Assembly: GCA_025456165.1 (NCBI GenBank)
Contig: JALOLI010000126.1
Coordinates: 1-7,837, forward strand
DNA: 7,837 bases
Direction: 5' to 3'
Source: Acidimicrobiia bacterium
Lineage (GTDB): Bacteria; Actinomycetota; Acidimicrobiia; UBA5794; UBA11373
A model generated the notes under the pieces. The model was given only the letters and a program-made list of their open reading frames with translations, ran no database searches and was not told where the DNA came from. Both the position numbers and the translations under genes were made by a program. Positions 1 through 6,149 of the stretch are shown here, one piece after another (position 1 is the first letter of the stretch; each line of letters begins with the position of its first letter).

Positions 1-1
1 C

Positions 2-2059
2 ATGCCGGGGTGCGTGCAGGTGCACGGCGGCTTCGCCGGGGGGGAGCGCAGCCTCACCACCGACCTCCTGAACCTGGCCTGCGACGCGAGTTACGCGGGG
101 ACGCAGGAGATGCAGGACGCGGTGCAGGCCCAACTGCAGACCGGGGTGCTCCACCTCGTGCTTCAGGACGACACCGCGGTGCTGGGGGCCCGCCTGGCGC
201 TGAACGAGGGGCCGCCCGCCCTGCCTTGTGGGACCTCCACGGAGGCGGCGCCGGCACCCTGCCGCTGCGACGAGTCGAACCTCGTGCTGAGCGCCGGGGA
301 AGGCGCCCGGACCTCGGTCGTGGGACTGGGCGGCGCCGCCGCCCTGCTGCTGACAGCCCTCGCCGGGTCGGGAAACACCCTCGGTTCGGCGGCAGCGGCG
401 TTCCGGGGTCGCGGCGGGGCGGGGCTGCGGGAGTTGCTCGGGGGCGGGTCGGGCGGGAGCTCGGCGCCGGAGTGGATCGATCCGAAGGCGGCCCTGACCG
501 GGGGCCGCGCCGGGGCGGCGCTGGAGGGCCTTCCCGCCGGGTTGCGCCACCGGGTGCAGGAGGTCCTGGCGGCGCGTCTCGAAGCGGAGCAGACGGAGGC
601 GGTGATGAAGGAGGTGTTGGCCGCGGTGGGGCCGGTCGACCCGGCCGCCGACGCCGCCGCGGTGTTCCGCTCGAACCCGAAGGCCGCCGGGGTACTGGAC
701 CGGATGCCCGCCGGGGTGCGCTCCCGCCTGGAGGAGAAGGTCCTGGCCGGGCTGCAAGAGCAGCAGGCCGCCGGCGCCGCCGAGGAGGCGGCCCGGGCCC
801 TGCGCCGGGACCACGCGGTGGAGGTGGTGCGGCAGGCCATCGTCCGCCGCGACGGCGGCACGGTGCAGCGGGCTCTCGCCGCCCTGGGGGAGGAGGACCG
901 CGCCCGGGTGTGGCCCCGGGCCGCGGCGGGCCTCGACCTGAAGCCCGGCGACCTGGAGTACCCGCCTCCGCTTGCAGAGGGAACGGCCGTTCCGCCGGCC
1001 TTCGACCTGGAGATCTACCTCGACGCCGACCCGGCCGCGGCTCTGGTGGAGGGCGGCGAAGCGGAGGCCGTCCTGGCCCGGCTTCCCGCCGGGATGCGCT
1101 CCCGGTCCGAAGGCCGGCTCGCCGAGAAGCTGGCGGCGGGGCGGGTGAGCCGCTGGGTGGACAAGTTGCGCGACACCGCCGGGTCGGCGGCCGGCAGCGG
1201 GGCGGGGGCCGGGGAAGCAGGCGGATCGGTCCTGGAGGTCCCGGAGGTCCAGGGCCTGCTGGGGCTCCTTCCGCCGGGGCTGCGCGAGCAGGTCGGCGCT
1301 CAGGCGGCGCGGCTCATCGACGGTGAGGCCGTGGAGAAGCTGGCCGCCGCCGCCCGCCGCCTGGTCGAGCAGGAGCGGGCCCTCGACCTGCTGCGGGCTG
1401 CCCTGGGTCTGAACGACGGCGACGGCGCCGACGCCGTCATGAACGCGGTGGGGGCGGCGCTCGAAGTGACGAACCAGGCCGATCTGGATCGGCTGGCTTC
1501 CCAGGCCGTGCCGGGCGGGGCCGCTGCCCTGGCACGCCTCACCCGGACCGGAGTGCCGGCCCCGCTGGTGGACCTCACGGAGCACCTGGCGGGGGAGGCC
1601 GACCTGCTGGGAGCGGTGCGCCGGGTGGGAGGTGTCGAGGATCTGCTGCAGCGGGCGGGAGGCCTGCGCCCGCAGGTGGAAGCGGAGTTGGCCCGGGTGC
1701 TGGAGGCCAATCGGGTGGGCCGCGCCGTGCGCCAGGCCGCCGAGATGGCGAGCCCGGGAGAGAGGGCTGCTTCGGATGTGTTGTCGGCGGTGCGCGAGTT
1801 GCCCGGCATCCAGAAGTTGCTCGGGCGACTGCCCGAGGGGTCGCGGCAAGAGGCGTACAGGATGCTGGAGGAGCAACTCGACGCGAGTGGGCTCGAGGCG
1901 GCGGTAGGGGAGGTGAGCCGGGCGCTGCGCCTCGATATCGCCGAGGGGGCTTTGCGCCGGGCGGCAGCCGCGGGTGATCTGGACGCCGCCGACCGGGCCC
2001 TTGGCGGCCTCACGGGCGATCAGGCGCGCGCCGTCGGCGAGGCCGCCTTCGGCGGGTGA
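2..2059 (+). CDS. Hypothetical protein with about nine ~60-residue helical repeats; possibly 5'-truncated by the window edge
   Basis: I do not recognise a family. The frame is open from the window edge, so the ATG at base 2 may be internal and the true start may lie upstream. The 685 visible residues are rich in Ala, Leu, Arg, Glu and Gly. Residues 1-90 hold five Cys (4, 27, 76, 87, 89). Residues 105-134 are a weakly hydrophobic Ala/Leu/Gly stretch that could be a marginal membrane segment. From about residue 172 the protein is repetitive. The signature L-x-x-[LM]-P-x-G-x-R followed by an amphipathic Leu/Val/Glu helix is clear at 177 (LPAGLR), 235 (MPAGVR), 361 (LPAGMR), 423 (LPPGLR) and 610 (LPEGSR). 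Degenerate copies lie near 295, 490-500, 552 and 670, giving a ~60-residue period and suggesting an alpha-solenoid-like fold. Strong GC bias at third codon positions and the unbroken length support real coding. It converges on the broken SDR gene across a hairpin. Function is unknown; scaffolding or binding is only a guess. Confidence 0.75.
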   Translation: MPGCVQVHGGFAGGERSLTTDLLNLACDASYAGTQEMQDAVQAQLQTGVLHLVLQDDTAVLGARLALNEGPPALPCGTSTEAAPAPCRCDESNLVLSAGEGARTSVVGLGGAAALLLTALAGSGNTLGSAAAAFRGRGGAGLRELLGGGSGGSSAPEWIDPKAALTGGRAGAALEGLPAGLRHRVQEVLAARLEAEQTEAVMKEVLAAVGPVDPAADAAAVFRSNPKAAGVLDRMPAGVRSRLEEKVLAGLQEQQAAGAAEEAARALRRDHAVEVVRQAIVRRDGGTVQRALAALGEEDRARVWPRAAAGLDLKPGDLEYPPPLAEGTAVPPAFDLEIYLDADPAAALVEGGEAEAVLARLPAGMRSRSEGRLAEKLAAGRVSRWVDKLRDTAGSAAGSGAGAGEAGGSVLEVPEVQGLLGLLPPGLREQVGAQAARLIDGEAVEKLAAAARRLVEQERALDLLRAALGLNDGDGADAVMNAVGAALEVTNQADLDRLASQAVPGGAAALARLTRTGVPAPLVDLTEHLAGEADLLGAVRRVGGVEDLLQRAGGLRPQVEAELARVLEANRVGRAVRQAAEMASPGERAASDVLSAVRELPGIQKLLGRLPEGSRQEAYRMLEEQLDASGLEAAVGEVSRALRLDIAEGALRRAAAAGDLDAADRALGGLTGDQARAVGEAAFGG

Positions 2060-2073
2060 TCGGCGCGGCTCAG

Positions 2074-2164
2074 AACACGCATCAATAGGGGAACCAGCAT
2101 CGTCGCCCTGGAGTCTCTGGACTGGCGAACTGCGATGATGCCCCTGGGCCTATTGATGCGTATT
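2074..2164. repeat. MITE-like inverted-repeat element or bidirectional terminator hairpin
   Basis: The ends, 2074-2089 and 2149-2164, are inverted repeats matching at 15 of 16 positions around the core CGCATCAATAGG/CCTATTGATGCG. An inner stem pairs 2097-2106 with 2132-2141 (ten pairs, one G-T wobble). A small apical stem pairs 2112-2115 with 2120-2123. The element is bracketed by the direct repeat CTCAG at 2069-2073 and 2165-2169, like a 5-bp target-site duplication. The right CTCAG contains the stop codon of the minus-strand SDR gene. It sits between convergent genes, so it could equally be a two-way terminator, but there is no T-tract and the duplication-like flanks favour a small non-autonomous insertion. 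No transposase is visible nearby. Confidence 0.6.
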
Positions 2165-2165
2165 C

Positions 2166-2853
2166 TCAGGCGGTGCTGCCCCCGTCGATGACCAGGGTCT
2201 GGCCGTTCACGTAGGAGGCGGCCGCCGATAGCAGGAACACCACTGCCCCGGCCACCTCTTCGGGCTGCGCCGGGCGCGGGATGGGAGCGTCGGCGAGCAA
2301 GCGGGCGCGGATGGATTCGTCCTCCAGGAGCGCGGCGGAGAAGCGGGTCTCCACCAGGCCGGGGGCGACGGCGTTGACCCGGATGCCCAGGCCGGCCAAC
2401 TCCACTGCCAGGGTGCGGGTCAGGGAGATCACCGCCGCCTTGCTCATCCCGTAGGGGCCCATCAGCGAACTCCCGGCAGGCGTAGAGATACCCCTTGACG
2501 TTCACCTCGAAGATCTTGTCGAAGGCGGCGTCGGGCACTCCCAGGGCGGGCCCGAAGTAGGGGTTGGTGGCGGCGTTGTTGACCAGGCCGTCCACCTTGC
2601 CGAACGCGGCGACGGCCCGGTCGATCAGGGAGGCCACCTCGTCGGCGTGACCGGTGTGGCAGGCGGCCGCCAGGGCGCGGCCGCCCGACTCCCGGATGGA
2701 GGCGGCCGCGGCCTCGAGCGGTTCGGCCTTCCGCGCCGCCAGCACCACGGCGGCGCCGGCGCGGGCCGCCGCCTCGGCGATGGCCTGGCCGATGCCGCGG
2801 CTGGCCCCGGTGACGACGACGACGCGGTCCTGCAAGTTGATGTCGGAGGTCAT
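2166..2853 (-). pseudogene. Short-chain dehydrogenase/reductase (SDR), broken by an out-of-frame internal deletion
   Basis: Classical SDR enzymes are ~250-residue NAD(P)-dependent oxidoreductases with a Rossmann fold. The upstream part (2461-2853, about 130 codons) has the cofactor motif TGASRGIG at residues 15-22, NNAA at 92-95 and the structural Asn in NVKGY at 118. The downstream part (2166-2462, 98 codons) lies in another frame and has the active-site Y-x-x-x-K (YGMSK) and the normal C-terminal signature NGQTLVIDGG. At 2460-2466 the sequence passes from ...CREFA straight to MGPYGMSK. Compared with the usual spacing, about 26 residues are missing, including the strand that carries the catalytic Ser, and the frame changes. 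The upstream frame reads on as unrelated residues to 2020. The two parts plus the missing segment add up to ~254 residues, a normal SDR length. Both halves remain well conserved, so the damage is recent or an assembly error. The N-terminal piece has no clear ribosome binding site. Confidence 0.85.
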
Positions 2854-2860
2854 GTCTTCG

Positions 2861-2866
2861 AGGGTA
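2861..2866 (-). promoter_or_regulatory. Candidate -10 element (TACCCT) for the SDR gene, leaderless type
   Basis: On the minus strand TACCCT fits the actinobacterial TANNNT -10 pattern and ends 7 nt before the ATG at 2853. Transcription would therefore start at or next to the start codon. No Shine-Dalgarno and no clear -35 hexamer are visible. The same arrangement occurs at two other minus-strand genes here. Confidence 0.4.
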
Positions 2867-2949
2867 CCAGGGGAGGCGGTGCCCGCCCCGGGTTGCGGAG
2901 CGGCCCCGGACCCGCGAACCTATGGGCCTCAACGTCAGACCAAGGACCT

Positions 2950-3039
2950 ATGGGCTCCCTCATCAAGAAGCGGCGGAAGAAGATGAGCAAGCACAAGTAC
3001 CGCAAGCGCTTGCGTGCCGACCGCCATAAGCGGAAGTAG
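2950..3039 (+). CDS. Small basic ribosomal protein, bS22-like (AURKAIP1/COX24-domain family)
   Basis: This 29-residue protein begins MGSLIKKRRKKM and is almost entirely Lys, Arg and His after that. It closely resembles the 32-33-residue actinobacterial proteins starting MGSVIKKRRKRM, which in mycobacteria are found on the 30S subunit and named bS22; eukaryotic relatives carry the AURKAIP1/COX24 domain. Its role would be to bind 16S rRNA in the small ribosomal subunit. The start at 2950 is set by the family N-terminus and by AAGGA at 2942-2946, although the spacing to ATG is only 3 nt. The same frame stays open upstream to 2647, but that longer reading crosses the antisense SDR gene and is not credible. 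It is a few residues shorter than typical family members at the C-terminus. At this size, standard gene callers easily miss it. Confidence 0.85.
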   Translation: MGSLIKKRRKKMSKHKYRKRLRADRHKRK

Positions 3040-3060
3040 CGCGACAGCCGCGGTACCGGC

Positions 3061-4356
3061 TCATCCCGCCCTGCCGGAGCCCCCGCGCGCCTCGGGTGGC
3101 TCGTCGGTGCGGCCCGGGCCTGCCTGCCGGGGGGCGACGCTGGGAACCGTGCAGAGGGGGACGAACTCGAAGCCGCGGGCCTGCAGGCCTTCGATGATGG
3201 CGGGCAGGGCCCCGATGGTGCTGGGTCCCCCGATGTCGTGCAGGAGCACGATGTCACCACCGCCGGTGCCGTGCAGCACCGTGTAGGCGACGGACCCGGC
3301 GCCGGGGTGCGCCCAATCCGAAGGGTTCACATCCCACATGACCGTGGCCATGCCCAGGCCGGCAGCGACGGCGCGCACCCCGTCGTTCACCGACCCGTAC
3401 GGGGGCCGCAGGCAGTGGGGCGTCGTTCCGGTGACTTCCTCGATCAGCCGATTGGTGCGCACCAGCTGGTCCTCGACGAAGGCATCGGAATACCGGGTGA
3501 GGTGGTAGTGGTCCCAGGAGTGGTTCTGCACCGAGTGGCCCTCGTCGGCTACCCGGCGCAGCAGCTCGCGTTGCGCCGCCCCATGTCGTCCGATGACGAA
3601 GAAGGTGGCCGTCACGTCGTAGCGGGCCAGGATGTCGAGGATCTGCTCGGTGTAGGTGTACGCCGGGCCGTCGTCGAAGGTCAGGGCTACCTGGTGAGGC
3701 CCGGGCCGGGTGAGCGGCTCACCGATCTGGCCCGCCTCGGTGGCGATGACCTCCTCGCAGGCCCCAGCGAAGTCCCTACCCGGGCCGCCGTCGCAGCCGT
3801 CGTCGCCGTCGCCGCCCTCGAGCGAATCGCCGTCCTCTCCTCCTCTCAGGGTGTCCGCTTCTGCCCCGCCCTCCAGGATGTCGGCGCCGGGCCCCCCGCT
3901 AAGGGTGTCGGGGCCGGGCCCTCCGGCCAGATGGTCGTTCCCGACGCCGCCGGTGAGCCGGTCGGCGCCGGCACCGCCCATCAGGAAATCGGGCCCGGGG
4001 CCGCCGAACACGGCGTCGTCGTTGCTGCCTCCATCCATGGTGTCGGCTCCGCCCCCGCCCCATAGGGTGTCGCGGCCTCCCTCGCCGAGGACGGAGTCGT
4101 TCCCCGGGCCGGCGCAGACCAGATCGTCACCCGGCCCGGCCTCGATGCGGTCGTTCCCGGCCCCTCCCCAGATGACGTCGGCGCGGATGGTCCCCTCCAG
4201 GCGATCTGCGGCCGGAGTGCCGACGACGGTGGCCGGGCGGCCGGAGCAGAGCGGAGGGCCGCCGGCCACGGCCAGGGGGGCAGCCGCCAGGGTGACGGCG
4301 GCCAGCAGGGAGAGGCCGAGGAGCGCAGGCGGCCGGAGCCGGCGAGAGGCGGTCAC
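3061..4356 (-). CDS. Secreted polysaccharide deacetylase (NodB domain) with an N-terminal RTX-type Ca2+-binding repeat domain
   Basis: The product is 431 residues. Residues 1-31 form a Sec signal peptide (RRLRPP, a hydrophobic core, then AVA for cleavage). Residues 64-195 are fifteen consecutive nonapeptides of the type GGxGxDxLx, with no spacing breaks, as in calcium-binding beta-roll domains. Residues ~222-402 are a NodB-type carbohydrate esterase 4 domain with all five motifs: TFDDGP (226-231, catalytic and metal Asp), NHSWDH (278-283, metal-binding His pair), RPPYG (317-321), DVNPSDW (342-348) and LLHD (371-374). The family removes N- or O-acetyl groups from peptidoglycan, chitin oligomers or other surface polysaccharides using a divalent metal. 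It is likely exported and active in the wall or medium. The RTX fusion might aid Ca2+-dependent folding or surface attachment. The start is GTG at 4356, chosen because it gives an intact signal peptide. The short Pro/Gly-rich tail is probably disordered. Confidence 0.92.
   Translation of the reverse strand: MTASRRLRPPALLGLSLLAAVTLAAAPLAVAGGPPLCSGRPATVVGTPAADRLEGTIRADVIWGGAGNDRIEAGPGDDLVCAGPGNDSVLGEGGRDTLWGGGGADTMDGGSNDDAVFGGPGPDFLMGGAGADRLTGGVGNDHLAGGPGPDTLSGGPGADILEGGAEADTLRGGEDGDSLEGGDGDDGCDGGPGRDFAGACEEVIATEAGQIGEPLTRPGPHQVALTFDDGPAYTYTEQILDILARYDVTATFFVIGRHGAAQRELLRRVADEGHSVQNHSWDHYHLTRYSDAFVEDQLVRTNRLIEEVTGTTPHCLRPPYGSVNDGVRAVAAGLGMATVMWDVNPSDWAHPGAGSVAYTVLHGTGGGDIVLLHDIGGPSTIGALPAIIEGLQARGFEFVPLCTVPSVAPRQAGPGRTDEPPEARGGSGRAG
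3772..4167 (-). repeat. Fifteen tandem 27-bp coding repeats (RTX nonapeptides)
   Basis: This is the part of the deacetylase gene that encodes the nonapeptide array. The G-G/A-G-x-G-x-D signature recurs every nine residues, from GGAGND at residue 64 to GGPGRD at residue 195, with no insertion or deletion. The DNA copies have diverged, so the array is old rather than a recent slippage expansion. Several units have lost the central Gly (GGSNDD, GGAEAD, GGEDGD). Confidence 0.85.
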
Positions 4357-4362
4357 GCCCGC

Positions 4363-4368
4363 ACCCTA
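4363..4368 (-). promoter_or_regulatory. Candidate -10 element (TAGGGT) for the deacetylase gene, leaderless type
   Basis: On the minus strand TAGGGT (TANNNT pattern) ends 6 nt before the GTG start at 4356. That would place the transcription start at the start codon. There is no good Shine-Dalgarno, only the G-rich GCGGGC, and no clear -35. Confidence 0.4.
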
Positions 4369-4402
4369 CGCGATGGGGCCGCTCCCGTGTCGGGTCGCGG
4401 CG

Positions 4403-4408
4403 TAGCCT
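4403..4408 (+). promoter_or_regulatory. Weak candidate -10 element (TAGCCT) for the crotonase gene
   Basis: TAGCCT fits TANNNT and lies 27 nt before the ATG at 4436, in the 79-bp gap between divergent genes. It would give a leader of about 20 nt containing the ribosome binding site. No convincing -35 is present at the usual distance, so this is only suggestive. Confidence 0.25.
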
Positions 4409-4435
4409 GTCCCTCTGGGCGACGAGGGGAGTGAG

Positions 4436-5185
4436 ATGACCGTCCGCTACGAGCGCACCGGGCCGGTGGCCGTGATCACCATCGATCGGCCGGAGCGGCG
4501 CAACGCCATCGACCGGGCCACCGCCGAGGGCTTGTACCGGTCCTGGAAGGACTTCGACGCCGATCCTGAGGCGCGGGTGGGCATCCTGACCGGGGCCAAC
4601 GGGGTGTTCTGCGCCGGGGCCGACCTCGTCGCTTTCGACCTGGAGGAGACGGCCCAAGGCTGGCTGGGTATCTGCCGAATGAGCGTCTCGAAGCCCACCA
4701 TCGCCGCCGTCGCCGGGCCCTGCGTGGCCGGAGGCCTGGAGCTGGCGCTGTGGTGCGATCTACGAGTCGCCGGGGCCGGCGCCGTGTTCGGTTGCTTCGA
4801 GCGGCGCTTCGGGGTGCCGCTGGCCGACGGGGGCACGCAGCGCCTGCCCCGGATAGTGGGGTTGAGCCGGGCCCTCGACATGATTCTGACGGGCCGGCCG
4901 GTGCCCGCCGAGGAGGCCTTTCGCATCGGCCTGGCCGACCGCCTGGTGGCCGCGGGTGAGGAACTGGCCGAGGCGCTGCGCCTGGCCGAAGCCATCGCTT
5001 CGTTCCCTCAGGACACCATGCGCTCCGACCGGAAGGCCCTGTTCGCCGGTCTGGGCCGCCCCCTGGAGGAGGGCCTGGCCATCGAGGCCGAAGCCGGCCG
5101 GCAGGTAGCCGCCACCGCCATCGCCGGGGCGGCCCGCTTCGCTTCCGGAGAGGGCCGGGCCGGCGCCGGGGTGGTGCCGGGCTAG
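4436..5185 (+). CDS. Enoyl-CoA hydratase/isomerase (crotonase) family protein
   Basis: The product is 249 residues, slightly short of the usual ~260. Crotonases bind acyl-CoA thioesters and stabilise an enolate in an oxyanion hole, most often hydrating 2-enoyl-CoA in fatty-acid or amino-acid breakdown. The N-terminal strand and RPERRNAI (18-25) are typical. CAGADL (59-64) and VAGGLELALWCD (97-108) form the oxyanion-hole regions. Glu102 and Glu122 align by spacing with the two catalytic Glu of rat mitochondrial hydratase (144 and 164), which supports a true hydratase. DGGTQRLPRIVG (131-142) and LTGRPVPAEEA (151-161) are further family signatures. FERRFGVPLADGG replaces the more common PE...PGAGG, as in an actinobacterial crotonase subgroup. 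The start is set by GAGGGGAG at 4424-4431, just upstream of ATG. It is transcribed alone, so its substrate cannot be deduced from neighbours. Confidence 0.92.
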   Translation: MTVRYERTGPVAVITIDRPERRNAIDRATAEGLYRSWKDFDADPEARVGILTGANGVFCAGADLVAFDLEETAQGWLGICRMSVSKPTIAAVAGPCVAGGLELALWCDLRVAGAGAVFGCFERRFGVPLADGGTQRLPRIVGLSRALDMILTGRPVPAEEAFRIGLADRLVAAGEELAEALRLAEAIASFPQDTMRSDRKALFAGLGRPLEEGLAIEAEAGRQVAATAIAGAARFASGEGRAGAGVVPG

Positions 5186-5213
5186 GGGGGTACGCGAGTA
5201 GTTCCTTCTGAGG

Positions 5214-5248
5214 GCCGGATGCCGCCGGGCCATCGGCCGACATCCGGC
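5214..5248. terminator. Hairpin terminator candidate between convergent crotonase and PAC2 genes
   Basis: An 8-bp perfect stem pairs GCCGGATG (5214-5221) with CATCCGGC (5241-5248), and the loop can form a further short CCG/CGG stem. It lies in the 92-bp gap between the two convergent stop codons. There is no T-tract, which is common in high-GC actinobacteria. It could serve either strand. Confidence 0.5.
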
Positions 5249-5277
5249 GAGGGGCGGCGGCCTACTGATGTGCGCTC

Positions 5278-6135
5278 TCAGCCGCGCCGGCCCTTGAGGA
5301 ACTCCTCGATCTCTGAGATCAGGCGGTCGCCGCCCCGCGGGTCCAGGCCGGGCCGCACCTCGGATCGAGCCTCGGCTTCCAGGCGTCGAACGTAGGTCTG
5401 GAAGGTCTCGTTCTCGGCCATGGCGGCATCGACCCGCTCCTGGAACTCCTCGGCGACCTTCTGCAGTTCGGCGGTGTCGAAGGAGGCCCCGAGGACTTCG
5501 CCGGCCCTGGTGAGCAGGGCCAGCATGGCGCGGGGGTTGGGGTTGGCCGCCAGGTAGTGGGGCACCGCCGCCCACAGGCTGAGCGCGGGGACCCCGATCT
5601 CCCGGCAGGCCTCCAGGAACACAGCGACGATGCCGGTGGGGCCTTCGTATCCCGAAGCCGAGAGGCGGTGCGCGGCCAGGAGGGCGGGGTCGGTGGCAAC
5701 GCCGATGAGCGGGACCGGCACGGTGTGGGCTACCTCGCCGATGAAGGCACCCAGGGTGGCCACGGCTTCGACATCCACGTCGGACAGGACCTGGGCCACC
5801 AGGCGGCTGTAGGTCTTCCAGCGCAGGTTGGGCTCGTCGCCGGTCACGATCACCAGGTCACCGGGTTGTTCGGGCAGCTCGACGGCGTAGAACCGGGTGG
5901 CCGGCCAGGTGAGCCGGCGGGTGCCGCCCTCGGCCACCTTGACCCGGGGACGATGCACCTGGAAGTCGTAGAACTCCTCTGGTTCGATGACCACAAAGGG
6001 TTCCAACTCGAACTGGCCGAGGAGGTAGGCGAGCGCCCCGGAGGCGGCGTCGCTGGCATCGTTCCAGCCTTCCCAGGCGAGGAGGGCCCGGGGGTGGCGC
6101 AGGGCGGGTCGGCCGAGGCGGCGGATCGGGTCCAT
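5278..6135 (-). CDS. PAC2 family protein (proteasome-assembly-chaperone-like)
   Basis: The product is 285 residues from the ATG at 6135. Family features are an N-terminal RRLGRPALRHPRALLAWEGW with NDASDAAS following, then the EPFVVIEPEEFYDFQVHRP segment, LVIVTGDEPNLRW, the central TLGAFIGEVAHTVPVP, GPTGIVAVFLEACR, and PHYLAANPNPRAMLALL. This order matches bacterial PAC2-domain proteins, which share a fold with archaeal and eukaryotic proteasome assembly chaperones. They are common in actinobacteria, but their biochemical role there is unsettled. The last ~80 residues are acidic and likely helical (LQKVAEEFQERVDAAMAE...), ending in GRRG. The frame stays open further upstream to 6744, but that stretch is low-complexity Pro/Arg/Gly sequence and covers the start of the divergent Fe-S gene, so it is rejected. 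No Shine-Dalgarno is visible; a TANNNT hexamer lies 8 nt before ATG. No proteasome gene is present in this window. Confidence 0.9.
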   Translation of the reverse strand: MDPIRRLGRPALRHPRALLAWEGWNDASDAASGALAYLLGQFELEPFVVIEPEEFYDFQVHRPRVKVAEGGTRRLTWPATRFYAVELPEQPGDLVIVTGDEPNLRWKTYSRLVAQVLSDVDVEAVATLGAFIGEVAHTVPVPLIGVATDPALLAAHRLSASGYEGPTGIVAVFLEACREIGVPALSLWAAVPHYLAANPNPRAMLALLTRAGEVLGASFDTAELQKVAEEFQERVDAAMAENETFQTYVRRLEAEARSEVRPGLDPRGGDRLISEIEEFLKGRRG

Positions 6136-6143
6136 GCCCGGCC

Positions 6144-6149
6144 AGCGTA
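6144..6149 (-). promoter_or_regulatory. Candidate -10 element (TACGCT) for the PAC2 gene, leaderless type
   Basis: On the minus strand TACGCT fits TANNNT and ends 8 nt before the ATG at 6135, so the transcript would begin at the start codon. This placement also supports choosing 6135 over upstream starts. No -35 hexamer is clear. Confidence 0.45.

Noticed and set aside
2020..2460. Out-of-frame continuation of the SDR N-terminal half
   Set aside because: After residue 130 the reading is low-complexity and unrelated to SDRs, while the true C-terminal half is readable in the neighbouring frame.
2647..2949. Plus-strand extension of the bS22 gene upstream of 2950
   Set aside because: It runs antisense over the SDR N-terminus and would add ~100 unrelated residues to a family that starts at MGS.
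3772..4167. Possible CRISPR-like or minisatellite array from 27-bp periodicity
   Set aside because: The repeats are contiguous, coding and diverged at DNA level, and they are fully explained by RTX nonapeptides.
3238..4405. Long plus-strand open frames opposite the deacetylase
   Set aside because: They mirror the minus-strand RTX repeats and NodB domain. The repeated Gly/Asp codons read as repetitive Pro/Ser/Ala or Gly/Val on the other strand, an expected artefact at this GC content.
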